Position numbers and translations under genes: made by a program. The notes beneath the pieces are model-generated. The model was not told where the DNA came from. It did not search any database and was given only the letters and a program-made list of their open reading frames with translations. A stretch of 64,000 nt of DNA from Pseudoscleropodium purum (Eukaryota; Streptophyta; Bryopsida; Hypnales; Brachytheciaceae): assembly GCA_963969395.1 (NCBI GenBank), contig OZ017797.1, positions 26,288,001-26,352,000 of the forward strand, read 5' to 3'. Shown one piece after another: positions 23,040-34,794 of the stretch. Position 1 is the first letter of the stretch. Each line of letters starts with the position of its first letter.

Positions 23040-24926
23040 TTTGTCTTTTAGTTTGCATTTGAAGGGATTTATTGTGATTGTCCAATGCCTAAATTTGAGG
23101 TACCTTGAGTCTACTCAAATTGCTTTGGGATACACTTCCAACAATAGTAATTTCAAATTCACACTACAAGCCATTGAAAATTTTAAAATATATTTGGAAT
23201 ACCTATATGCCAATTTTATTGTGAATGTAAATTAATGCTCTACAATTGAGACTTACCTTAACACTAAAATTTACTACTAATCACTTTTTTACATGGTCTT
23301 GTTGATGAATATATGAAGATTCTAATGCTCCAAGAGACAATGTTATTTGGATACCTTTAGTTGTATTACAATCATTCACATTCAAAATTATATCAATAAA
23401 TGTTCTATGAATAATTGCTTTTGTAACAATAGGTATATATTGACAAAAGAATAATAGATATATATTGATAAAGGTCATCTACACCAACTAAATACTTGAT
23501 AAAGTGGGGCTTTAGGGAGTATCCCTACTTTAACCATTCAAAAACTTCTTAGTTTAAGAAAGAACTTAGATGTATAATAAAATATGATTTCTTTCATTTT
23601 TTGAAACTATTTTGAAACACTCTATTTTAAATATCCATTCAACATTACATTTCATGATTTATTAAATTATATTTAATGAATGGTTAAAAATCATCTTTTA
23701 TACTTTTTAGTCAAAAGAATGAGAGAATTGATATTATAAACCTCATTAATTTCTTTAGTTAGATAGTAATTTTTAACACTAAATAACTTCATATTGGATA
23801 TTTGTATTCTTTGACATATTAGAAATAAATTGATGGCTAAGATTTTACATTGAAGTGTACAATTAACATGATTTCTAATGTGAAAATAATTTTTGGCTTA
23901 AAACTGTTTTTACATTCAAAAATCATGTTACTTAGTATTTACAATAGTGAGGACAGTAAAGTGATTAGTGGTTATAGCATTGTATGCCGATTTCTCTCAT
24001 GGACCACATTTTAAAAGATTTTTTGATATTCTAGTGCCTAGAATTGACCTCTAGGCACAAATATACCCAAAACTTTATTTTCATTATGCAATATCAACAA
24101 AGTTATATAGGATTTGATTAAACTAAATAATCCACCTTCCAACAAGCTTTAGAAATAAATTAACAAAATTTAATTTAATCTTCAAATTATTATGATTTAC
24201 AATCTTAAATTAGTAAAAATGAGTTCTTATCTAGGAATGATTGTCTTTGAATCCAAGATTTCTTTTGCAAGCTTACTTAAAACATACAAGGCTTTTTTGC
24301 ATGCAAATTAATACAACTTGAAGAAAAATCAAATGAATTCCAAATCACATGGAACAATGGAGTAGGAAATATCCTCCCTACAAGCCAAAATAATTTGGAA
24401 TAAAGAGCTTTTTATCCTTCATTAATTGTGCTTGTTGAAACTTTGAATAAATTACATTGCAACCTATGCAATGTAGCTATTGGCCTAAGTGCCTAGGTAC
24501 AAATAATTTTATCCATTTGTTTTGAGAATTTTCTTTACATAAATTATACTTATTGTTAGGGCAATTGACATTGTCTAGTATGAATGTTTAGATAACCAAC
24601 GATTTTATGGAATTTGAAGTACTTACTCATGAATACAATTGTATGAATGTATTGAATATTATATTCATTTAAAAGGTCTAGGTGACAAAATAATTTTTGT
24701 ACTTTAAAAAATATCAACATCTTCCATAAAGAAGTTAATGATAGACATATATTTGAATGCTTTAGGAAGTTATTTAGAATAAAGTGTTGATGGATTCTTG
24801 TAGATTCATATACTACATTTTATAAGAAAATTATTTAAATCAACTAAGGGTCTTAATTTTATAGAACTTTGAACACATGTATTAAAAAGATTTGCATTCA
24901 TGTTACACCATGTTGATTACCAATGA
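23040..24926. other. AT-rich intergenic DNA, nothing recognised
   Basis: Nearly 1.9 kb of very AT-rich sequence with no open frame of interest, no RNA gene and no element with identifiable ends. Confidence 0.55.
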
Positions 24927-25358
24927 TGCTAATGTGTGAGTATCAAAATGTGAGCATGTGAGCCTTAAGCATATGAATAAGTAGATATCCTACAACCATT
25001 GAAGGTACTTATGATACAAACACTTATAACATAGGTATCTATAGTATAGGTACACTACAATTATGGAAGATTTATATAATATCAACACCCATAACATAGG
25101 TCACTATAAGAAAAATCATATTATAGATGACAAGCCCTAATTTTTTTTAACAGATTTTAGTTGACGTTTAATGCAACAAAACCATGTTTTTATGTCAACA
25201 TTGATGTTATGTTGGACATTTTGTTGACATAAAAACATGGATTTGTTGCATTGGACATCACCTAAAATTTGTTTAAAAAAATTAGACTTGTCACCTTAAA
25301 TGTGGGTTTCTTATAGTGGGTGTACACTTTTTTAGGATACTAGGCTCAAGTAATAGCA
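24927..25358. mobile_element. foldback MITE (TGCTA/CTCACAT family) split by a CACTA MITE
   Basis: The left arm begins TGCTAATGTGTGAG and the right arm ends CTCAAGTAATAGCA, its imperfect inverse. The interior consists of TATAATATAGGTACC-like blocks shared with copy 2 (25406-25617) and with 1712-1940. A CACTA-type MITE at 25102-25318 interrupts it. Removing that insertion and one copy of its 3-base duplication leaves 212 bases, exactly the length of copy 2. Confidence 0.75.
25102..25318. mobile_element. CACTA-type MITE nested in a foldback MITE (217 bases)
   Basis: Perfect 3-base target duplication GGT at 25099-25101 and 25319-25321. The ends are CACTATAAGAAA and, inverted, CACTATAAGAAA. The element is an almost complete palindrome: GCAACAAAACCATGTTTTTA pairs with TAAAAACATGGATTTGTTGC, separated by a small loop near 25200. 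A CACTA terminus and 3-base duplication are diagnostic of the CACTA superfamily. No coding capacity. Confidence 0.9.
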
Positions 25359-25405
25359 ATCCTCTTTTGATTATGTCACAGTTTCAGCCTATTATAAACA
25401 AGGGT

Positions 25406-25617
25406 TGCTACTATGTGAGACTAAAAGTGTAAGCACACGAGCCTAAAAGACTATATACTTATATTATAGGTGGCTATATTATAGAAACCTTCCATGACTA
25501 TAGTGTAGCTATAATATAAGTACCTATATTATAGGTGTTTATATAATAAGCACCTTCAATGGGTGTAGTATATCTACTTATATATATGCTCAAAGCTCAC
25601 ATACTCACATACTAGCA
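25406..25617. mobile_element. foldback MITE, intact 212-base copy
   Basis: Starts TGCTACTATGTGAG and ends CTCACATACTAGCA, an imperfect terminal inverted repeat. The interior is alternating TATATTATAGGTG and CACCT..ATAATATA blocks that pair with each other. It lies 47 bases after the interrupted copy, in the same arrangement. Confidence 0.7.
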
Positions 25618-26436
25618 CCATTGTATCATACCCAAATTAAAGTACAAAACATAGAAATCTGTTTTGAGCAAGTTTTCTAAGATGGATTGAAAAAGTCTAT
25701 AAAGATTGTTATATTAATTATACATAAAAATTTCCTTTGATACCTTTCCTTCAAATGCAAACTTCTAAAAGTTGAGGGTCAATCAGACATTATGACACAT
25801 CAAGGTAGGGATTTTTTCCTAGCAAAATTTTGCCAAAACTTGTTTTTCAATGCCCAAACTAAAAATTTTGTTGTCAAAGGATAGTTGATAATAGTTAAAA
25901 TATAGATGAAATAATGAAATTGAATGTGTAAAGAAATAATAAAAGTTTAAACGTGTAGATAAATAAATACTTCTATCCCAAAATGGTTTCATTGTTGTCA
26001 CTAGTCTACAAAAAAAATTTAATCCTAAGGAATAACAAAGCATCTAGGTTTTGTCCCAAATCCTCAAACATTGAAGGTTTGAAAGCGTGTTAACTACAAG
26101 AAAAATGAAATACCTAGAATAAAATTGACATAATTACTTTAATTCCATATTAATTATGAAAATATCAAATTAACTAGTATTGTAAGTGCATGTTGTAAAA
26201 GATCTAGATTGCACTTTTAAACACTTCATCAAGTTATTTGAGTGCAAATGGGTTGCAAATATTGGACATGTCTATTTCTTGTTTAGGTTAAGAGTTAGAC
26301 AACTACTAAATAATAAGAGGACGTTTTGACATACTTAAACAAAGTTACATTCACATTGTCTTAATGCCCATATAATTGTGAACAATTTCAAGTGTTGAAT
26401 TAGGTAGGAGGTCCATAAAGCCCCCATTTAAGCTGG

Positions 26437-26580
26437 GATATTTAACCTTTCTAAAATGCTTTTTAATAAAAATAATTTGAAAGACAAATGGAATTGGCAT
26501 ATAATCCAAGTTGTTTCATAATTTTTGAAGCTTCTTGAAATTAGGTAAGAATTTCCAAAGTTGAAACATAGTGGTCACTA
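26437..26580 (-). repeat. dispersed repeat B, inverted copy
   Basis: Reverse complement of the block in 21236-21420: GGAATTGGCAT.TAATCCAAGTTGTTTCAT matches ATGAAACAACTTGGATTAGATGCCAATTCC inverted. Substitutions and indels are scattered. Confidence 0.55.
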
Positions 26581-26769
26581 AAAGCATTCACGTCTTGAAA
26601 TGTGCACTATTTGCACATTTTTGTTGCAATGAGAAAGAAAAATGTACCTTTGTGTTAAAAGACGCTTCAAGAGTCCAAGCGCTTCATGGACCTATGGATC
26701 TCCTCAATACTATATAAGGTAGATCCCTCCCAAATTGTCATGTTTTGTTTTGGTGTCTAGTTATTATTA

Positions 26770-26994
26770 TTAGATTGGTCAAATTATCATTGATTTTCTT
26801 GTTGTCAAGTGAAAGGAGGTTCCAACATACCAAAGAATGCAACATTTAAATACCCTATGCAAAAGTTATAAAAGAACAAAGTTTGGTTTCAAAACAATTT
26901 CTTCTACATAGGTATATATTGAATTTTGGAGATTTATACCAAGTAAGGACGGGGGATTAGTGTCAATGGTGCATTTGGGGGTGCACACCTTAGT
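26770..26994 (+). repeat. dispersed repeat A, copy 2
   Basis: Second copy of the 19375-19602 repeat, in the same orientation, with conserved GTGAAAGGAG, TTCCAACA and GAACAAAGTTTGGT blocks. Confidence 0.6.
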
Positions 26995-27132
26995 TTGTAT
27001 CTATCGATATGGGCTCCATGGACTTCATTCAAGTTAAGGTAGTCTCTTCTTAAAGTGTTTCTGCTCTAAAAAAAACCTCTAATACAAAGATACATTTTAC
27101 TTTTTTGAATGCACCAACAATATACATTTAAA

Positions 27133-27303
27133 GAGAGGGGCGTTTCTAATGACCATTGCATTTCAACTTCAAAAATTTGTAACTAATTTCACAAAATTCC
27201 AAAAATATGAAACAACATGTCTTAGATGCCAATTCTATATTTCTTCCTACTAAAAATTTACACTAAAAATTGTTTCAAAGAGTTTAGCTTCCCCCAAATG
27301 CAA
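27133..27303 (+). repeat. dispersed repeat B, copy 3
   Basis: Contains AATATGAAACAACATG and TTAGATGCCAATTC in the same order as 21236-21420. Fragmentary. Confidence 0.5.
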
Positions 27304-27405
27304 TCAACTCTTAAGACTTAAGCTAATCTTCGCCATTCATTAAGGTACTCAAGTTCACTTTTTCACCTGCCACTTTTTAGTGGAATCTTCAGAAGAGTTC
27401 ATAAC

Positions 27406-28131
27406 TTAGAGTATGTTCACTATACTCGGCCAAACAAGCACAAGCAAGCCAGTATGGTGGGCTCCTAATTTCTATAGTGTCCGATGAAGAAGCCCTCTGG
27501 CACCATTGGCCACCGAACTTGCTGAAAATAATGATTATTTTCCAATACTCTCAAATTTTTTCTAAGTTCATTATATAAATATTATATTATGTATATGTTG
27601 GAAAAAATGAATATTTCAATATAAATATAATGAGAATATACAAAACCAGGACTAAAGGTGACAATTCAAAGCATTTTGTGATGCTACAAATAATGTTGTA
27701 GCAATACTTAGTTGAGTTGCGACCTACAAAAATTCATTTACAAATAGTGCTTCAATTTCAAGGGACTTCAAAACATCTTAACATACTATAAAGTTTAGTT
27801 ATAGTATGTTTCAGTTGAAGTCCCTATCAACTTCATCAACCCTATTTGTAAATGAAGTTTTGGTCAAATTGTGTTTAAGAACTATGCTAAATTGTACCCC
27901 GCCATTCTGAAAATGATTAGTTTACCAAAAAACAATCATAACTCTCTCAAAATTGGTCAACATAGGGCTTGCTCAAAACTTCCCCGCTCTCGCCAAGCTA
28001 GGGTTGGAAAATTGGGCGTGTCTAATCTTTCAAATTTTGTTGCCAGTGCCACAGTGGGGGGTGCTTTGGCTCCAAGCCCCTACCAATTATGTCTTGTTCA
28101 TGTATAGGGAGTAGGAGTGGACATGCTCTTA
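27406..28131. mobile_element. candidate non-autonomous DNA element, GAGCATGTCCACTC-type ends
   Basis: The left end TTAGAGTATGTTCACTATAC resembles the inverted right end TAAGAGCATGTCCACTCC. The block is about 726 bases, less AT-rich near both ends than in the middle, and contains an internal foldback at 27730-27859. GAGCATGTCCACTC-type ends are common in plant hAT-like MITEs, but no clean target duplication was found. A similar AAGAGCATTGCCACCCACTC start lies at 41386 without a found partner. Confidence 0.4.
27730..27859. repeat. internal hairpin-forming inverted repeat
   Basis: CATTTACAAATAG at 27735 pairs with CTATTTGTAAATG at 27842, and AGGGACTTCAA with TTGAAGTCCCT, around a TTATAGTATG/CATACTATAA core. 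It could form a stem of about 55 base pairs with mismatches in RNA. Confidence 0.6.
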
Positions 28132-28299
28132 GTTTGTCAAGCTTGACATCCTTCCATTCTTTTGTTGCCTACAACTTTGCAAGCAAATTAAAGTGCAAGA
28201 AGAAGATCAAATTAATTCATAGCAATTTAAGGCAAGCTTGCTTAGATACAATTGACGGTCTAATGTTCACATTGCAGAAGCCGCTGTAATGAAACATGA

Positions 28300-29625
28300 C
28301 TTACTTGATAAGGTAGAAACATCTAAAATCGTCCTTGATTCCATTCCTTTACTTTAGACTATGACTAAAATTGTCCATGACCATCTATTAAAGTGTCATA
28401 CAAATGTTTAGTTTTAGTTTCTTGACGCATGTGTAAGACACATATTTATTTTTCATTCATTGACACCTAATATTCATAGATTTTTGTAGAGATCGGTTTA
28501 GAACGAGTTCAAAAATCATGAAATTGAGTGAAGAATTTTGTGTGGTAGTTCTATTGCATCACATGGGCGGTATGTAGTAGCAAATGCTACTAATATTTGA
28601 CAATCACATATAAAGAAGAACTCAAGAAGGACTTTGCCTTTTTCTTGATCGACATGAATCATGAGTCTCTATAGCTCAATTGTTACAAATTCAAAATATT
28701 TTGTTGTAAATCTTTTTTGACTTGACCTCATTTACTTAGATTAAAGAAATCAAGGTGCGATGCTAAGTTGATTGAGTAATTGACAAAGATGTGTCCAATG
28801 CTATTGATTTGGGAAGAAAAGGGTGATAATCCATAATGCCACATTCAATATGCCCCTATGATGAACCAAGAATTTCACAAGAATATAATGTAGCAATATG
28901 TCTTAAAACCATATGGATTCAAGATTTTAGTTTTCATAGTTTCTCTTATCCAATAGAAACTAAACATTGATTATTGGAGTTTATTTGACAAAAAAAAAAT
29001 CATATCTAAGCTTTATGTGAGACTAATATAGATTTAAGAATTTATTCATTAGTCAAAGTTAGCACTCTTCATTATAATGAGAAAAGATATGGATTTGAAG
29101 GAAGCTAAACACAAAAACTTTTATACACACCAAATCTAAAAGTGACAGTGGAATGTACTAAAAGTGACCTTGATCTAAAATCCTTTGAATATGAATGTGA
29201 ATATTCAAGTTTTCAACGTATTGATAATAATTCATTTCAAGACAAGAATGCTTTTAGAATGTTTACCATTCCAACTTCATAATTCATAACTAATTTCATA
29301 AGAATTTAAGAAATATGAATAGATTGAAGTGAATTAAGCACATCTTATACTTTTCATATGTAAAAAATTAATTGGAAAATGTTTTAATCTCTAAAGTCCC
29401 AATGTCCACTTTGGGAACAAAATGGATTCAAAGTAGGCTTCTACAATCTCATTTTTCATCTTGACTTTTTAAATCCTTTTTTGAAGATAAGAAAACACAT
29501 AAGGGCTTTTTAATAAGAATAGAAGTTTTATTTCAATTGCAAGAAACACTAGTTGTTTTGCATAGGATTTTAAAAAGTTGATTTGTGTCCAACACTATAA
29601 CTTTTGAATTATGAGCCCAATGTCC
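28300..29625. other. intergenic, dispersed repeat B fragment only
   Basis: AT-rich. 29256-29411 carries a degenerate copy of dispersed repeat B (AATTCATAACTAATTTCATAAGAATT). Otherwise no gene, RNA or element is recognised. Confidence 0.5.
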
Positions 29626-29668
29626 CCCCCCCCCCCCCAAAAAAAAAATTAAATTAAAAAAAAAAAAA
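29626..29668. repeat. poly-C run followed by poly-A runs
   Basis: About fifteen C residues directly followed by runs of A broken by TTAAATT. A homopolymer junction of this kind is prone to sequencing and assembly error. Confidence 0.8.
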
Positions 29669-29766
29669 AATCTATAATTTTCTATTATAATTGTATCCTT
29701 TATTTTTTATAAATTAAAAAAATCATTTTATATTTAAAAATCAATTTTATTACGTACTCATGCTTT

Positions 29767-30362
29767 CAAATTAATGATTTTTGATTGAAATTTTTGTATA
29801 ATATTCCTATAGAAGGTAGACATGTTCCTAACAAAGGGCATATAAGAAAACATTATTTTAAGTCTTCCACGTTCATGCAAAGAGGCCTCCCTTGCGTGCA
29901 CACTTGTAAACAATAGAAATAATTTTGACTTCATTTTCTTAGCCAAATATCATCACCAAGAAGTCTTCTCAAATTATCAATTTTTCATTTTGTTGACAAT
30001 TTATTTTCCTATTTCTTACAAATAACAATGTCCAACTATATATTTTCTCCACCAAAATTCTATGTCCAAAAATTTGTCTTAGAAAATACAATTTGGACAT
30101 TTTTATTTGTAGAAAATAGGAAAATAAATTGTCAACAAAATGAAAAATTGTCCATTAGAAAATACCTTATGGTAATGAGATTTTATAAAAAAAAAATGAG
30201 GTCAAAACCATTTCTAATGCTTACAAGTGCATATGCAAGGAGGCCTCTTTGCAGGAACATGGAAGACATAAAATAATTTTTTTTTAGATTCCCTTTAATA
30301 GGAACATGTCTAGCTATTATAGGAATATACCACAAAAACTTCAACCAAAAATCATTAATTTG
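29767..30362. repeat. 596-base foldback (two arms of about 270 bases)
   Basis: The left end CAAATTAATGATTTTTG is the exact inverse of the right end. Pairing continues along the arms: GACATGTTCCTA with TAGGAACATGTC, GCAAAGAGGCCTCC with GGAGGCCTCTTTGC, and ATTTTGTTGACAATTTATTT with AAATAAATTGTCAACAAAAT. The loop is about 80 bases near 30030-30100. No target duplication is evident at the ends and no protein is encoded. Either a large foldback transposon or an inverted duplication; transcription would give a long double-stranded RNA. Confidence 0.8.
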
Positions 30363-30369
30363 AACTTGT

Positions 30370-32740
30370 ATTTAGTATAAAAAAACTCTAAACTTGAAAA
30401 AATGACATATTAACAAAGTTGACATTTAAACATAAAATGATTTTTTTTAATTTATAAAAAATTAAAATAATCAAACAATTGAGTTAAACAGAAATTTTTA
30501 TTTTTATTTTTTGGCATTGGATTTGTTACTATGATTGTAGTTTGAAAACAAGTTGGTGTTTCTTGCAATGATCCAAGAGTAAGAACAACATTTAAAAAAT
30601 TTTGTTTCTCATAGAAATTATTTTTGTCTATGTGTAAAGATTTGATTCATTCTATTTGGACTAGTGATGAGAATATTATGAACAATCTTGTTTCGGGGGC
30701 AATCTAAGTATCTTCTTGAAAAAATAACTTATAGAACTCATTTTTAAATGGAATTTTTATAATTTTATAATTTTATTGTTTTTTTTGGTTAATTTTGTTT
30801 GCTAGAAAAATTTCACTATTGGAATTGCTATATTTCAATTCCATCTTTAGTTAGAGCATGTACCAATCTAGTTTAACATTTAATTTTAGACCTACTTCTA
30901 CTTAAGAATTTTTTAAAGAATGAGAATCAAGTTAATGTTTTTGAATTTTTTTCTCCTAGACTTTCTAATTCTAAATTCTTCAACATACATTTCTTTTAAT
31001 TCAACCTTGTTAGTGCAAAAATTTTAAGTTACAAAGATTGAAAGCCTTTAAATCTAAATAGGCAAGGTCCCAAAAAGACAATTTTCTTCACTTCAAACAC
31101 AAATATCTTGCAATCTATGCAATTGAAGTTTCTAAAATTCCTTGTACACATTTTTATACCAATCTAGTGCAAGATCCCACGATTAGATGTGCTAAACAAA
31201 AAATATCTAAAGTTTTTGCACTTTGTAATAGAAATGGTAGTTTTGAGCAAAATTTGATGAAAATAGCCCTTGAGATTTTACATATTAGTTTTTTTTTAAC
31301 ACATGGAAAATTTGTATTGCAAGAAAAACTGGATTAAATTTTTTTGAAGCACAAACCCTTTGAAGACATAATGTTACTTCTTTGAGTGAACATTTGATCA
31401 TGAAAGATTAAAAAGTATTAGAATTTTAAAAGATACTAGTATAACCAGTGCCATTGACACGATCAAAAGATTAGAAATAGGAATTTTCTAATTTTCTAAT
31501 TCATAAAAACTTTGAAATTCAATAACTTTCAGGTTGTAAGTCAAAATGCCACGAATCAAAGCCCATGCACCCCTTCTTGCCAAGAACTTTCCAACCAGGA
31601 GATTTCAATGTTAGTAAGAAGCAAAACAAAACAAAACAAACACCCTAACTTAAAGTATGGATATTCTTTTGATTTCTCCTTTTCAATTGCATGAAATTAC
31701 TATATCTCTACCATATCTCTACCCAAACTTGGGATAGTGCGATATCACTCCTTTTAGGATGAATGTACATACATTAGGAGAGATTTGAAGGCTCTACAAG
31801 ACTACGAGTTCCTGAGCTTTGAAAACATTGGGAATACTACCAATTGTGTAGTCTAATGTGGTCAAGAGAGTGCCACATCATTTTTCAAGTTTTTTTTTCA
31901 TTTAATTTTTTTTTGATAAGTAAACGCCACGTTTTTTCACTATTGGGGAAATAACAAGGGGAATAGGCCTAAAACAGCCCTCCCTTGCCCCTAAATCTCA
32001 TGTAATACTTTTGAATACATTAATAAACTTTATCTATATTTTTCATGTTTCATCCACGACCATATATTCATATAAATTCATCACACAAGTAAAGACCACT
32101 TTCTACACCTCCCAACATAAGTTAACTGAACCATACATTCCCAGCCAATACACCTGGCACCGTACACACACACACAGTGCTCTTTAGTGCATTTCTAGAA
32201 CCAAACCAGAAGCAGACAAAGAGAAAACATCTTCACAATAAACCTGACCACAAATGACAAATGTAAAAAAACTTTTGCAAACCATTGAATGTATCTTAAT
32301 CCTCACCATTTTTGTTCCATTTCGAAAGATATTAAAAAATACACAAGTGGGAGGCCTCCTACTATGCATTAAGGTAGCAACATCCATAACCATTATTGTA
32401 CCCATAAGTAGTTAGTAGAGTGTCCTTAAACTGTCTTTTAGAGTACCTTGAAATTGTCACCCATTCTTAATTGTGATTGGTAGGCTTTGAATTTTTTAGA
32501 TTTTATTGTGAGAATTGAGGTAGATTTACTAGAGTGTGGTTTAGGATGCCCTAGTAAGTTCTACTTTGAAAATTCATAGAAATTAGATGCCTTGTCCAAA
32601 AATTCTATTTTTTTTTAAATTCATGATTTTCAGTTGCTAATACTACAAGAATATTCTTTTTTTATGTAAATGATGCCTTTAACTCTACTAAATTGCTTAT
32701 TTTGACAGTCATGGGTGTTGCTACCTTAAGCACTAGGTAG
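30370..32740. other. intergenic, possible relative of the 36.7 kb element
   Basis: Mostly featureless AT-rich DNA. Around 31080-31280 it shares blocks (AATATCTTGCAATC, GAAATGGTAGTTTTGAGC, TGATGAAAATAG) with the right part of the TTAA-flanked element at 36717-37642, suggesting a degraded relative. No gene seen. Confidence 0.4.
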
Positions 32741-32754
32741 CTGGGGAGAAATTG

Positions 32755-32925
32755 TACCATAATGTGGAGTTCAGTTTTCAAAAACAAATTTGTCACCATT
32801 CCATTGGATATATAGTCAGAAATCAAGGCATTATAACTCATAACATAGCCTCTCTTCTTAAACCCTTAGATTTGTGAAAAGTACAAATATCAACATCTGC
32901 AATGAACTATTAGACTTGGCATTAT
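32755..32925 (+). repeat. third, partial copy of the 5.4/6.5 kb repeat
   Basis: Shares TTTGTCACCATTCCATTGGA, GCATTATAACTCATAACA, AAACCCTTAGATTTG and CTATTAGACTTGGCATTATG with the repeats at 5411-5815 and 6465-6854. Truncated on both sides. Confidence 0.65.
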
Positions 32926-33053
32926 GTAATCCATAAATCTTACAAAGCAGTACCAAATAGTGTAATGTAGGTCATTTTGTTGTATAAAAATATTTCTATA
33001 GGAAACCAGTAGCTCAATGCTTAAATAATGTTTCATTGAAAAAGCCCATGTTA

Positions 33054-33433
33054 AGGGAGCCGACCCATTTCTGACTAGGGACTCATTCCCATTATATAAG
33101 CTACACTCTTTCTAATTAGCAAGAGAAAGCAAGAGATTAATTTTGGCACAATTTCCAATGCAATTATGGTGCATTTTGATTGGCTACAATCTTGGTTGAT
33201 TTTGCAACCAACCTACGGTTGGAAATAGGAAGATCTATGTGACAAAAACAAGTCGAACAAAATCTTCAATTAAAAAATTCATAGTAATTATGTTTTGAGA
33301 AATAAAATTCTGAAAAAAATATGAAATCCATCTAAACTCTATTTTTGTACATGGGAAAATTCCTCCACTCAAGAAACTTGTGCTCCAAGTATGTATAATT
33401 GCTCAAGTGTTCGAAAATGAGTTAGCTCCACCT
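33054..33433 (-). mobile_element. TA-flanked MITE, GACCCATTT family, copy 2
   Basis: Flanked by TA at 33052-33053 and 33434-33435. The left end AGGGAGCCGACCCATTTC matches the inverted right end AGGTGGAGCTAACTCATTTTC. Inside are TATATAAGCTACACTCTTTC and GCATTTTGATTGGCTACAAT blocks, the reverse complement of blocks in 34243-34605, so it is inserted in the opposite orientation. 380 bases, non-coding; TA duplication suggests Tc1/mariner. Confidence 0.65.
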
Positions 33434-33526
33434 TATTCCACCGCCACGAGGGAGGGTTGGGGGCACATGTGATGGGGGAGTGTCTCGGGTGGTGATCCTT
33501 GTTGTGTCTGTTTTGCGCTTGACTTA

Positions 33527-33861
33527 GGGCCGCTTCACACGTGGGCCCAAGGTTGAAAGTCTGTCAGCCTCGACCAATCAAATTTAAGAAACCCCCGACT
33601 TTGGCCTCTCGACCCTTCACACAAGGCAACACAATCCAAAGTCCATTGCCCTCCAAAGTGGAAGCCCAAGCTCCTAAGTGACAATGGCCTCACGACAGAC
33701 TCTTGACCAAAGTTCGGGTTGCCACTTTGTGGCGACCCAAACTTTGGTTGAGAGTCCGTCAAATTGCCCATTTATTGCCCATTTCTTTAGATTCTTGCCC
33801 AAAGTTTGGCCATGAACTCCCACGGCCTCTCGACTTAGTCAGCCCATGTGTGAAGCGCCCC
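33527..33861. mobile_element. PIF/Harbinger (Tourist)-like MITE (335 bases)
   Basis: Perfect TTA duplication at 33524-33526 and 33862-33864. The left end GGGCCGCTTCACACGTGGGC matches the inverted right end GGGGCGCTTCACACATGGGC at 17 of 20 positions. A GGG-type end with a TTA duplication is characteristic of PIF/Harbinger MITEs. The interior is notably less AT-rich than the surroundings and contains inverted copies of CCAAAGTTCGGGTTGCCAC-like sequence. Open frames on both strands reflect composition, not a protein. Confidence 0.75.
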
Positions 33862-34242
33862 TTATTCTTGATGTGTTCATCTGGCCAAGCCGCCTCTGAC
33901 TGATTGGTGTGCATTTCTTCATTGGCAATCTGAAATCCTGTTTGATTTGTTTAAAAAAAACAACCCAAAACCACATTGTTCACATGTTGAAACCTTTCTG
34001 TACCGTATAAAGTGTACCTTCCAGACTTACTGACAGTGCAGAAGTCTATACAAACACATGCTGCATAAATTAACATGATTTTCCTTGGTTGGGTTGGATT
34101 GAATGAGCACTTCAGTCTGTATTCGCAAAATGATCAAGAGTGTCTGAGTGTCTGACACCGACAGTGAAATTAAAAGACTCTTTACCAGTTGCTGACATTG
34201 AATGATACTCCCCGCCCAAGGAACGGAGTGGTACGTAAGTTA

Positions 34243-34605
34243 TGGTAGCCGACCCATTTTCGACCACTTAAGCAATTCCGCATATCCAGAGTATAGGTTT
34301 CTTGAGTGCAGGAATTTTCCCACGTATAGAAACAGGGTTCAGAAGGATTCCATCTTTTTTCAGAATTTTATTACTATGAATTTTTTAGTTGAAGATTTTG
34401 TTTGACCTATTCTTGTCATATAGGTCCTTCCTGTTTCTAACTATAGGTTGGTTGCAAAATCAACTAAGATTGTAGCCAATCGTAATGCACCATGACTGCA
34501 TTGTAAATTGTGCCATAATTAATCTCCTACTTTTCTCATGCTAATTGGAAAGAGTGTAGCCTATATGATAGGAATGGATTGTGGTTAGAAATGGGTCGAC
34601 TACCA
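34243..34605 (+). mobile_element. TA-flanked MITE, GACCCATTT family, copy 3
   Basis: Flanked by TA at 34241-34242 and 34606-34607. The left end TGGTAGCCGACCCATTTTCG pairs with the inverted right end TGGTAGTCGACCCATTTCTA. 363 bases, no coding capacity. Best-preserved ends of the three copies in the window (the others are 20547-20925 and 33054-33433). Confidence 0.75.
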
Positions 34606-34794
34606 TAGTTGAATTTTTTGATGGGAAAGCATATAGGAATAACGAAATTGAAGCTCAACTTGTTGGTCCTACACAAGCCTGTCAAGACCCACCACTGCTC
34701 TGACTGGACAAATGTTACTCCTACAATTTACAACAGAAATTGCAAGACAGTAAACCATTCCCAAGAAATTCTCTGGTCATTTCCTGGGAGGCTT

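Noticed and set aside
24927..25617. Repeat array that might suggest CRISPR
   Set aside because: Units are inverted and interleaved, have terminal inverted repeats and lack regular spacers; these are MITEs in a plant nuclear genome.
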